Source: Candidatus Nealsoniibacteriota bacterium
GTDB taxonomy: Bacteria; Patescibacteriota; Minisyncoccia; Minisyncoccales; PWPS01
DNA: 7,420 nucleotides
Assembly: GCA_003557065.1 (NCBI GenBank)
Contig: PWPS01000027.1
Location: 1-7,420, forward strand
Direction of reading: 5' to 3'
Shown here: one piece after another, positions 1-6,330 of the stretch
Layout: each line of letters begins with the position of its first letter
Numbering within the stretch: position 1 is the stretch's first letter
Program-made: the position numbers and the translations under genes
Notes under the pieces: generated by a model
What the model saw: the letters and a program-made list of their open reading frames with translations, nothing else
Databases searched by the model: none
What the model was told of the DNA's origin: nothing

Positions 1-1
1 A

Positions 2-274
2 AAGGAATATGTTATAAAAACGGTTATGGAAGGGATTAATGACATCCGTGAAAAACTGTCTAAAACGAAGGCATCTGTCAGATTAGTTGGGTTATCAGGT
101 GTAGGCAAAACTCGATTAGCTCAGGCACTTTTTGATGAAAGAATAGGTGAAAGTGCACTGCTTTCTATCGTTTGTATTATAACGAAAGCAATGAGTGCAA
201 AAATCGCCTTCCACGTACTGTCCAGCAGGATGACTACAAAAAATATAGCTCCGGCAACAAATGGACCGATATAA
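2..274 (+). CDS. P-loop NTPase fragment, open at the left edge and joined to unrelated sequence after about base 160
   Basis: The frame is open from base 2, so the first ATG (base 26) is probably internal and the true start lies outside the window. From that ATG, residues 22-29 read GLSGVGKT, a Walker A (P-loop) motif, preceded by a hydrophobic strand (VRLV) and followed by RLAQALFDERIGESAL. This resembles the nucleotide-binding start of large STAND-like or AAA-type NTPases found in bacterial accessory regions; that family assignment is from memory and low in certainty. No Walker B or later motif is present. After the ESAL residues (codon ending at base 160) the protein stops looking like an NTPase: the remaining residues to the TAA at 272-274 are simply the antisense of the AI-2E gene on the other strand. 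The gene is therefore broken at both ends, and only bases 2-160 should be read as real coding sequence. It may be foreign to the rest of the contig. Confidence 0.5.
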   Translation, partial: KEYVIKTVMEGINDIREKLSKTKASVRLVGLSGVGKTRLAQALFDERIGESALLSIVCIITKAMSAKIAFHVLSSRMTTKNIAPATNGPI

Positions 275-990
275 GGTATAAAATTAAAAAGTCCGGCCAT
301 CAAGGCAAAAAGAAAAGCATATTCTACATTGAAAAGATAAAATGCTATATATGATGTTATCCCGACGAATATACAAGCCAATATTCTCACAAAAAACCAG
401 TTTGTGACTTGCCTTTTTGCTCTTCTCCACACAACAAGGGCTTGATTTTTCTCCTTTTCGGGAAAAATTAATCTTATTACCTTCTCTATTCCATCTTCTT
501 CCAAAGAAAGAAATATTGCCATTGTAAGAACAAAAAGAGTCGTAAACACCCCACCGAAAATAATCGCTAAAACGTTAAAAACATTTGCCGCAATCATTTC
601 AGTTGATTCGTATAAAGAATCCAGAAATCCTTCGACACTCTCGAAGGCCTGCATTCCTATTCCTTCAAGAACGGGAGATACCTTATCAAAATATTCCGGA
701 ATCAATCTTGAAAACTCTCTCATCTCCATAGAAAAAGCTGGAACCGCCAAATAGATGAAGAAACTCAACAATCCGAAAATTAAGAAATAAATAAGCAAAA
801 CCGCTATGGTCCTGGGTAAGCCGAACTTTTTTAGAAAATCAATTCCCGGGGAGAAAAGAATAGAAATAATCAGAGCAAAAACAAAAAGGACCATGATTTC
901 CGAAATCTGGTAAAGAAGATAAAAGAAAACCACGGTCATGGCAACTTTGAGAATGGAGCCCCATGATATATCCAACACTCCCTGCTTCAT
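121..990 (-). CDS. AI-2E family transporter-like membrane protein (UPF0118/PerM type), C-terminally truncated
   Basis: This 289-residue integral membrane protein has the AI-2E/PerM layout: two or three transmembrane helices in the first 85 residues, a long soluble loop at about 88-140 (MREFSRLIPEYFDKVSP onwards), then helices near 140-165, 200-225, 228-255 and 265-278. The segment GLFNFIPYIGP at about 233-243 is the family signature region. Members are usually some 340-370 residues long; this one ends shortly after ESSALSPIL, where the final helix and tail should follow. The last five residues (SSKSA) and the stop are read from antisense NTPase sequence, so the truncation coincides with the suspected junction at 140-160. 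The native gene is probably intact beyond a false join. Members have been linked to autoinducer-2 export, Na+/H+ exchange or other transport, so the substrate here is unknown. The ATG follows the M16 stop by 24 bp, implying co-transcription; no Shine-Dalgarno sequence is seen. Confidence 0.85.
   Translation of the reverse strand: MKQGVLDISWGSILKVAMTVVFFYLLYQISEIMVLFVFALIISILFSPGIDFLKKFGLPRTIAVLLIYFLIFGLLSFFIYLAVPAFSMEMREFSRLIPEYFDKVSPVLEGIGMQAFESVEGFLDSLYESTEMIAANVFNVLAIIFGGVFTTLFVLTMAIFLSLEEDGIEKVIRLIFPEKEKNQALVVWRRAKRQVTNWFFVRILACIFVGITSYIAFYLFNVEYAFLFALMAGLFNFIPYIGPFVAGAIFFVVILLDSTWKAIFALIAFVIIQTIESSALSPILSSKSA
140..160. other. Probable chimeric junction between two unrelated genes
   Basis: Read on the plus strand, this stretch completes the family-like NTPase residues RIGESAL. 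Read on the minus strand, it encodes SSALSPIL of the AI-2E protein, which fits the usual E-x-x-x-L-x-P segment near the end of that family. Left of it only the NTPase makes sense and right of it only the AI-2E protein does. The two gene fragments thus share about 20 bases and nothing else. No insertion sequence, terminal repeat or tRNA is visible here. A short shared word of this length is typical of a false join in a short-read assembly, but a real rearrangement at microhomology cannot be excluded from sequence alone. Confidence 0.6.
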
Positions 991-1014
991 ATTTTTTATA
1001 TTATTTAATAAAAG

Positions 1015-2292
1015 TTAAAAATTTTTACTAAGAAGATCTTCAAACTTTCTTTCTTCTTCGAATGGGCCGATCATCGCCAAATTAAGCTTCTCCGGAACAA
1101 ATAGATCCTTTCCCACTCTCAATATATCATCGGAAGTTACCGAATCCACTCTTTTGAAAAGTTCCATCGGTGTAAGTGTGGATCTTTCAAGTAGAGTCTG
1201 CTCACCGTAATAGAAGGCCAGAGAGTCTGAAGATTCAAGCTTTAAAGCTATTTTTCCCTTGATATAATCCTTCGCTTTCTGCAATTCATCTTCACCCGGA
1301 CTTTCTTTTCTCAGCTTTTTGAATTCATCTAGAATAGCTAAAATTCCCTTTTCCACATTTTTCGTATCAAGTCCGGATGCGGATACCAGATAACCAGTAT
1401 CCGGATTACTTGAAGCCGCTGCTTGTATGTAATAAGCCAACCCAAGCTCTTCCCGAACTCTTACAAAAAGTCTGGAGCTCATCATTCCTCCCAAAAGTGT
1501 AGCCAGAACTTCTAAAACATACCTATCGGGATGATCGTTATGGTAACCTCTCACACCAAGACACATATGTGCTTGATCCGTATCTCTCTTCAAGATGTTC
1601 ACTTTCGGGCTATCTTGATCTTCAAAAACTTCCGGACTTTTCCTCGGTTTCTTCGTTCCTATCCCGCTAAAGAAGTCTTTTGCCTTTTCAAAGTCCTTTT
1701 TGTGATCAATCGCTCCGGCTAGAACAATCACGGTATTTTTGGCCGAATATTGAGTAGACATATACTCCACCAGATCCTCTCTGGTGATTGCCCCCACGCT
1801 TTCTTTCGTGCCCGCAACATCCCATCCTGCAGGCTGGTCACCATACAGCAATCTTTGCCAAAGAACCTGAGTATAAACCATGGGATTGTCATACATCATA
1901 TTAATCTCTTCGGAAATCACCCCCTTCTCTTTACCAACTTCCTTTTCGGGTATGGTGGAATCAAGATATATATCGGAGACCCACTCCAAAGCCAGATCAA
2001 ATTTTTCCATGTCCACTTTTGCGTAATATCCGGTATAATCCTCGGAAGTAAAAGCATTATAGGAACCACCTACCTTATCCAATGTCTCTGCAACACTTAA
2101 CGGTGTCGGTCTCTTTCGGGTTCCTTTAAAAAGCATATGCTCCAAAAAATGAGATATCCCCATTTTTTCTTTTTCTTCATTTTTTGATCCCGTTTTCACC
2201 AAAACCAGAACCACAGATGCTCTGGTCCCTTTTTTGGGAACCGTCACGATTCTTAGTCCGTTATCCAGCTCTCTTTGTTTGTAATCTTGCAT
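1015..2292 (-). CDS. M16 family zinc metallopeptidase (mitochondrial processing peptidase-like)
   Basis: This 425-residue protein is a full-length M16B peptidase. The inverted zinc motif HxxEH is at residues 48-52 (HFLEH): H48 and H52 bind zinc and E51 is the catalytic base. The third ligand is expected 76 residues on and falls on E128 in VISEEI. The C-terminal half carries LFVRVREELGLAY at 275-287, with the R280/Y287 pair of the second M16 domain, spaced seven residues as in active family members. All catalytic residues are present, so it should be an active endopeptidase. Homologues form a two-domain clamshell that degrades or trims peptides in a chamber; the natural substrate here is unknown. 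No signal peptide or transmembrane helix is visible, so it is probably cytoplasmic. It is the first gene of the minus-strand unit with the AI-2E gene. The ATG at 2292 lies just downstream of a TATAAT box, so the mRNA leader would be only a few bases. Confidence 0.94.
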   Translation of the reverse strand: MQDYKQRELDNGLRIVTVPKKGTRASVVLVLVKTGSKNEEKEKMGISHFLEHMLFKGTRKRPTPLSVAETLDKVGGSYNAFTSEDYTGYYAKVDMEKFDLALEWVSDIYLDSTIPEKEVGKEKGVISEEINMMYDNPMVYTQVLWQRLLYGDQPAGWDVAGTKESVGAITREDLVEYMSTQYSAKNTVIVLAGAIDHKKDFEKAKDFFSGIGTKKPRKSPEVFEDQDSPKVNILKRDTDQAHMCLGVRGYHNDHPDRYVLEVLATLLGGMMSSRLFVRVREELGLAYYIQAAASSNPDTGYLVSASGLDTKNVEKGILAILDEFKKLRKESPGEDELQKAKDYIKGKIALKLESSDSLAFYYGEQTLLERSTLTPMELFKRVDSVTSDDILRVGKDLFVPEKLNLAMIGPFEEERKFEDLLSKNF

Positions 2293-2301
2293 GTCAATCG
2301 A

Positions 2302-2307
2302 ATTATA
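2302..2307 (-). promoter_or_regulatory. -10 box of the M16/AI-2E unit, near-leaderless start
   Basis: On the minus strand this is a perfect TATAAT. Nine bases separate it from the ATG of the M16 gene. With initiation about 7 bases downstream of the hexamer, the transcript would begin near base 2295, giving a leader of about 3 bases. No good -35 box lies at 16-18 bp; the nearest partial match (TTGCTA, 2330-2335) is 22 bp away, which is too far. The box sits in AT-rich sequence, so a chance match is possible. Confidence 0.5.
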
Positions 2308-2405
2308 ATTAAAACTTACTTAATAAGTGTAGCAAATTGTGTGACAAAGTTAAACATCACGACCGTCCGAAACCTCGAATGGTTGAAACGACGAATACGG
2401 GCCTG

Positions 2406-2496
2406 AATCGTTTTCCCGGAAGGAAATTAAATCACCTCTTAATTCGATATACCTTCGAGTCTTATCGTTCTTATTTTTGAAAAGCCGAAAACGATT
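2406..2496. repeat. Perfect 10-bp inverted repeat in the divergent intergenic region
   Basis: AATCGTTTTC at 2406-2415 is the exact reverse complement of GAAAACGATT at 2487-2496; the arms are 71 bp apart. The right arm lies in the spacer between the -35 and -10 boxes of the plus-strand promoter, where a bound repressor would block RNA polymerase. A shorter half-match (ATCGTT, 2464-2469) lies between the arms. The rest of the 219-bp region 2293-2511 holds no gene, tRNA or clear hairpin, only a weak all-AT stem at 2425-2444. An operator function is inference. Confidence 0.3.
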
Positions 2497-2505
2497 AACT
2501 ATAAT
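2477..2505 (+). promoter_or_regulatory. Sigma-70-type promoter of the glycosyltransferase pair, predicted leaderless
   Basis: TTGAAA at 2477-2482 (5 of 6 to the -35 consensus) and a perfect TATAAT at 2500-2505 are separated by exactly 17 bp, the optimal spacing. The expected start point, 7 bases after the hexamer, is base 2512, which is the A of the ATG of the membrane protein gene. The transcript would therefore have no 5' leader, consistent with the lack of a Shine-Dalgarno sequence there. Confidence 0.75.
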
Positions 2506-2511
2506 TGACTA

Positions 2512-4284
2512 ATGGAATTCCTAATAAACAATCGGTGGGCTATAAATCAAATAATCGTTTTTATTTCGTTCCTGAGCATAATTTTGGCCACGGGCATTCT
2601 TTTTAATCACTTAATGAAGAAAGTCACGCGAAAAGATGTTCTTTTTTTGCTGATCGGATTACTTATAGCTTTTATTCTGCGATACGTTTACGGAATCTTT
2701 GGGCCCGTTCACCCGGAAGATCATCACGTCGAAGTTATAATGAATTTGATTAGAAATCTGGAATACGGATCCTTTTTTCGCGTTCCTTACGTTTATGGAG
2801 GAGAATCCGCCATATCCGGTGGTCTTTTTGAGTTGTTTTATCATAACATCCTTTCTCTCTTCTCTGATTTTCACATATACCAGGTTTATTACATAAGCCT
2901 CCTATTGCATCTGATCTGCAGTCTTTTCATCTTTCTTCTTGCTCTTAATCTGTTTAAAAATAAAAATATTGCGTATATCTCTTTTGCAATATCGATATTT
3001 CTGCCGATCCTTATAAGATTCAGCGCTACAGAGATAAAATTCATAATGGACAGCTTCACAATTATTCTTTTTATAAATTTCTTTTTCTATGTTTTTAAGG
3101 ACAAAAACATAAACAAGCGCAATTACCTTCTTTTATCTTTGCTTTTCATAGCGAATTTGGTGGGAAGAAAAGAATACATGGTTCTCTTTCCTGTGGCAAT
3201 AATCATCCTGATCACCATCTTTTTGATGCAAAGAAGAAAAGAATTAAAAATCAATATTAATTCGCTTCTACCTTTTATGGTTTTAATTGCATTAACGACC
3301 TCTTTCTATATCATGTCATATGCATTAGTGGAAGGCAGTTCCGTAATTGGAAATCACTACATTGAGGGGAGGAGCTGGGAAACCGAAAGCTGGTTAATTC
3401 GAAATTTTTTCCTTTTCCACGATGGAAACTCCATCACTTTCGCCAATTTTATGAAGTCTTTCTTTACTCCTTGGTATTTTTTGATTGCTTTTATATTTAC
3501 TCCGGTAATTCTAATTTTAAGCAAAAAATGGACTCTTCTTTCCGCTCTGTTGATCGGTTTCTCATTTGCAATCTTTTTAAAAGATTTGGAGCTATCAAAC
3601 AGCATAAGGAAACTACTACCTCTCATCTTTCTTTCGGTACCCCTAATCGGATATTCTTTTTACACCCTACTTGAATCCCTTAAAATCAATAAAAAAATAA
3701 TCACGCCTATCGCAATAATAATAATATCTTTCTCCATCTTCCAAAATTTGACTTTTTTGGAGATTGAAACATCCAGAAAGATCGAACAAGATTTTTTACT
3801 CTATCATCTTGAAAATACCATTCCGGAGGGAAGTTTAATATTGACTATTCATGAAAAAAAATATGAACATTCAATATTTCCCCAAAAAGAAAATAAATAT
3901 AAATATCAACAGCACGGATTTGAGTTCTACAGCTATCTTTTATCGAAACACGAAATCGACGTTATGGATATATACAGAGAGTACGATCCGGAGATAATCA
4001 AAAATTATGAAGGAGTTTTTTACTACAGAAGTCTTTACTCCTATCATGAAGAGGATCTTTTCTTAGCTCAAGAAAAATACCTGAATAACCCCGAAGGTAA
4101 AAGTGGTCCGGAAGTCACAAAAAACTTTGAAAATAACCACATCCTGGTCCCCATAGCGGAAAAGAATATATGGAATTATGACTTTCACAACAGAACTACG
4201 GATGAAATAACCAGGGGAGTAAATTATTCCATAAAATCAAAGGGAGGCCTTGAGATCGGTCTTTATCTTGTAAAAGATTTCTAA
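2512..4284 (+). CDS. Multi-pass membrane protein, candidate GT-C type glycosyltransferase
   Basis: This 590-residue protein matches no named family that I can recognise with certainty. It has about eleven or twelve hydrophobic helices in the first ~412 residues (for example 13-33, 43-62, 126-148, 221-239, 392-412), then a hydrophilic domain of about 175 residues. After the second helix comes an acidic loop, HPEDHH (67-72, E69/D70), in a place where GT-C enzymes carry their catalytic acidic residues in the first outer loop. That topology, plus the gene directly downstream, suggests a transferase using a polyprenyl-phosphate sugar on the outer face of the membrane; this is inference, as there is no diagnostic motif. 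The start is fixed by the promoter whose predicted +1 is the ATG. The stop is one base before the next ATG, so the two genes are almost certainly co-transcribed and perhaps translationally coupled. Alternatives are a lipid-carrier polymerase or a membrane protein without catalytic activity. Confidence 0.8.
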   Translation: MEFLINNRWAINQIIVFISFLSIILATGILFNHLMKKVTRKDVLFLLIGLLIAFILRYVYGIFGPVHPEDHHVEVIMNLIRNLEYGSFFRVPYVYGGESAISGGLFELFYHNILSLFSDFHIYQVYYISLLLHLICSLFIFLLALNLFKNKNIAYISFAISIFLPILIRFSATEIKFIMDSFTIILFINFFFYVFKDKNINKRNYLLLSLLFIANLVGRKEYMVLFPVAIIILITIFLMQRRKELKININSLLPFMVLIALTTSFYIMSYALVEGSSVIGNHYIEGRSWETESWLIRNFFLFHDGNSITFANFMKSFFTPWYFLIAFIFTPVILILSKKWTLLSALLIGFSFAIFLKDLELSNSIRKLLPLIFLSVPLIGYSFYTLLESLKINKKIITPIAIIIISFSIFQNLTFLEIETSRKIEQDFLLYHLENTIPEGSLILTIHEKKYEHSIFPQKENKYKYQQHGFEFYSYLLSKHEIDVMDIYREYDPEIIKNYEGVFYYRSLYSYHEEDLFLAQEKYLNNPEGKSGPEVTKNFENNHILVPIAEKNIWNYDFHNRTTDEITRGVNYSIKSKGGLEIGLYLVKDF

Positions 4285-4285
4285 A

Positions 4286-4984
4286 ATGAAAAAAATATCG
4301 ATAATAATACCGGCCTTTAATGAAGAATCAAGAATAGAAAAAACGCTTGATAGCATCCCTGAAAAGATGGGGGAATTTCATTTGGAAATCATAATAGTTG
4401 ACGATGGATCAACGGATAAAACGGTAGAAATAATTAAAAAACATTATTCAAATAAAAAAAACTTAAAAATACTTTCCCATCCAAAGAATAAAGGTAAGGG
4501 CGGAGCTATAAAAACGGGGATGCTTTACTCAACCTCCGATTTCGCATTGTATATGGATGCCGATAACGCTACGACAATAGATCACTTAAAAAAATTCCTA
4601 AAGAAAATGGAGGAAAGCGACATAGTGATCGGGTCGCGAGTACTGGAAGAAAGTAAAATAGTTCGCCAACAGCCTTTTTATAAGAGATTTCTTGGAAAAT
4701 CAGGTAATTTCTTAATAAGAAAGATTTTAAGACTCAGCATATACGACACGCAATGCGGTTTTAAGCTTTTTAATCGCAATGCCATTGATTTGATATTTCC
4801 GGAATGCTCATGCATGGGGTGGGGAATAGATTTCGAGATACTGAAAATAGCCGAATCAAAAAACTTAAGAGTTTCGGAAGTCCCGGTTGTATGGGAGGAC
4901 GACCCGGATTCGAAAGTAACTTTTAAAGGATATATAAAGACCGTATTGGAGTTAATTAAAGTAAAAATAAAAAACCTCCGCTAG
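4286..4984 (+). CDS. Family 2 glycosyltransferase, ALG5/DPM1-like polyprenyl-phosphate sugar synthase
   Basis: This 232-residue protein has a complete GT-A fold of family 2. PAFNEE (9-14) and VDDGSTD (38-44) form the nucleotide-binding part, NKGKGGAIKTG (68-78) is the usual glycine-rich segment, and D91-A-D93 is the DxD metal-binding motif. GSR (116-118) and DTQCGFKLF (154-162) follow, then the WGIDFEIL segment. MDADNAT and DTQCGFKLF closely recall eukaryotic ALG5, dolichyl-phosphate glucosyltransferase, so it probably moves glucose or a related sugar from a nucleotide donor to a polyprenyl phosphate on the cytoplasmic face. Unlike GtrB or ArnC enzymes it has no C-terminal transmembrane helices, so it would be soluble or peripheral. 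It starts one base after the stop of the membrane protein gene, its likely partner. Its last codons and TAG stop lie within the hairpin terminator at 4972-4994. No Shine-Dalgarno sequence is visible. The family is clear; the donor sugar is not. Confidence 0.92.
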   Translation: MKKISIIIPAFNEESRIEKTLDSIPEKMGEFHLEIIIVDDGSTDKTVEIIKKHYSNKKNLKILSHPKNKGKGGAIKTGMLYSTSDFALYMDADNATTIDHLKKFLKKMEESDIVIGSRVLEESKIVRQQPFYKRFLGKSGNFLIRKILRLSIYDTQCGFKLFNRNAIDLIFPECSCMGWGIDFEILKIAESKNLRVSEVPVVWEDDPDSKVTFKGYIKTVLELIKVKIKNLR

Positions 4985-4997
4985 TAGGAGGTTTCTT
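4972..4997. terminator. Hairpin terminator shared by convergent units, strongest for glyS
   Basis: An 8-bp perfect stem (AAACCTCC at 4972-4979 with GGAGGTTT at 4987-4994) encloses a 7-base loop. On the minus strand it starts 16 bases after the glyS stop and runs into a T-rich tract (TTTTTTATTTTT), a classic intrinsic terminator for glyS. On the plus strand the stem is followed only by CTT after its own TTT, so it is weaker in that direction. The loop holds the TAG stop of the glycosyltransferase gene, so the last codons of that gene form the left arm. Confidence 0.88.
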
Positions 4998-5010
4998 ATG
5001 AGGTCAAATT

Positions 5011-6324
5011 TTAACTGACAAAGTCCCCGTTGTTCATGAATTCTTTGATCTTCTTGCCGAGATTTTCAATTTCAACCCTCATTTGATTCATCGTATCACG
5101 TTCTCGCACGGTAACGGTATTATCCTCAATCGTATCAAAATCGATTGTAATACAAAAGGGAGTTCCTACCTCATCCTGTCTCCTATATCTCTTTCCTATC
5201 GACCCGGTCTCATCATAAACAGCATCAAATTCTTTTTTTATTTCTGAGAAAACTTCTTTCGCCTTATCGACTAACTCTTTTTTATTTTTCAAAAGTGGAA
5301 AGACCGCTACTTTGGTTGGAGCAAGTCTCCTATCAATTTTCAGCACGGTTTCTTTTCTATCCGAAGATTCATCTCTTCCATCATCTAAACGAGTATAGGA
5401 ATCGACAAGAAAGGCCAGCAACGACCTTTCTACTCCCACGGATGTTTCAATAACCCAAGGAAACTCACCTTCTATACTGAAGTCCTCTCCACTGTGATCG
5501 GAGTGCGTTTTCAAGTCCCAGTCGCCCCTATTGTGAATTCCTTCGATTTCACCCCACCCGAAGGGGAAAAGATATTCTATGTCAACTTGCCTCTTGGCAT
5601 AATGAGCTCTTTCTTCTTCTCCAACCTCCACTTTTCTTAGTTTTTTCATATCAATTCCCAGACCTTCATACCACTTCAATCTTTTATCAAGCCAAAACTC
5701 GAAAAAATTGTCAGCATCTTCCTTTTTGCAAAACCACTGCATTTCCATTTGTTCAAATTCTCTCATTCGGAAAATGAAATTACCGGGAGTTATCTCATTT
5801 CTGAAAGATTTCCCGATTTGAGCAATTCCAAAAGGAAGATCGGCTCTCATCGAGTTCATTACATTCTTAAAATTAACGAAAATACCTTGGCAAGTCTCCG
5901 CTCTTAAGTAGGTTACGGCAGCATCATCTTCAACCGGGCCGATAAAAGTTTTCATCATTAAATTGAATTCTCTGGGGGGTGTCAGCTCTCCTTTACATTC
6001 GGGGCATTTTTGATCATTTTCCAGATCTTTAAATCTTTTGTGACATTTTTTACACTCACTGAGCTTATCCGCAAATCCTTTGGATAAATGACCCGAAGCC
6101 TCCCACGTCTTCGGATTCATGATTATACTGGCATCGAGACCGAAGACATCGTCTCTATTTCTTGTCATTTCATTCCACCACTCCTCTTTCAAATTTTTTT
6201 TCAATAAAACCCCACGTGGACCAAAATCATAAGAAGAACTGAAACCTCCATAAATTAACGATGATGGATATACAAAACCTTTTCTTTTGGTCAGTGAAAT
6301 TATCTCTTTTATTGATTTTTCCAT
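5011..6324 (-). CDS. glyS: Glycyl-tRNA synthetase, single-chain alpha2 type
   Basis: This 437-residue class II enzyme attaches glycine to tRNA-Gly with ATP, in the cytoplasm, as a homodimer. The N-terminal catalytic core includes YDFGPRG (32-38). A zinc-ribbon-like insertion has C91/C94 and C107/C110. LRAETCQGIF (140-149) is the glycine/ATP-site segment, motif 2 is FRNE (174-177) with the following REFEQMEMQWF, and motif 3 is GVERS (297-301). From about residue 335 the HGTP-type anticodon-binding domain follows (APTKVAVFPL, then GSIGKRYRRQDEVGTP). Length and domain order are those of the archaeal/eukaryotic-like alpha2 form, not the alpha2-beta2 GlyQ/GlyS form. The segment LRAETCQG departs from the usual LRPETAQG at two positions. 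The ATG lies 6 bp after the stop of the upstream gene, indicating one transcript. No Shine-Dalgarno sequence precedes it, and the terminator at 4972-4994 ends the unit. Confidence 0.97.
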   Translation of the reverse strand: MEKSIKEIISLTKRKGFVYPSSLIYGGFSSSYDFGPRGVLLKKNLKEEWWNEMTRNRDDVFGLDASIIMNPKTWEASGHLSKGFADKLSECKKCHKRFKDLENDQKCPECKGELTPPREFNLMMKTFIGPVEDDAAVTYLRAETCQGIFVNFKNVMNSMRADLPFGIAQIGKSFRNEITPGNFIFRMREFEQMEMQWFCKKEDADNFFEFWLDKRLKWYEGLGIDMKKLRKVEVGEEERAHYAKRQVDIEYLFPFGWGEIEGIHNRGDWDLKTHSDHSGEDFSIEGEFPWVIETSVGVERSLLAFLVDSYTRLDDGRDESSDRKETVLKIDRRLAPTKVAVFPLLKNKKELVDKAKEVFSEIKKEFDAVYDETGSIGKRYRRQDEVGTPFCITIDFDTIEDNTVTVRERDTMNQMRVEIENLGKKIKEFMNNGDFVS

Positions 6325-6330
6325 AATTTT

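Noticed and set aside
172..354. A 60-codon plus-strand reading frame across the AI-2E gene
   Set aside because: It is wholly antisense to a family-recognised membrane protein and its product has no recognisable features.
991..1014. Possible separate promoter for the AI-2E gene (AT-rich gap with AATAAT and TATAAA-like words)
   Set aside because: Only 24 bp of nearly pure AT sequence with no matching -35 box; co-transcription with the M16 gene is simpler.
1531..2100. Two plus-strand reading frames (63 and 116 codons) opposite the M16 gene
   Set aside because: They are antisense shadows; the minus strand carries the full M16 motif set and the shadows have no start signals or family features.
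2292..2297. Perfect TTGACA on the minus strand overlapping the M16 start codon
   Set aside because: No -10 box follows at 16-18 bp inside the gene, so it is most likely coincidental.
2659..3674. Short frames on both strands inside the membrane protein gene
   Set aside because: They overlap a 590-codon frame with a strong promoter and consistent transmembrane pattern; none has independent support.
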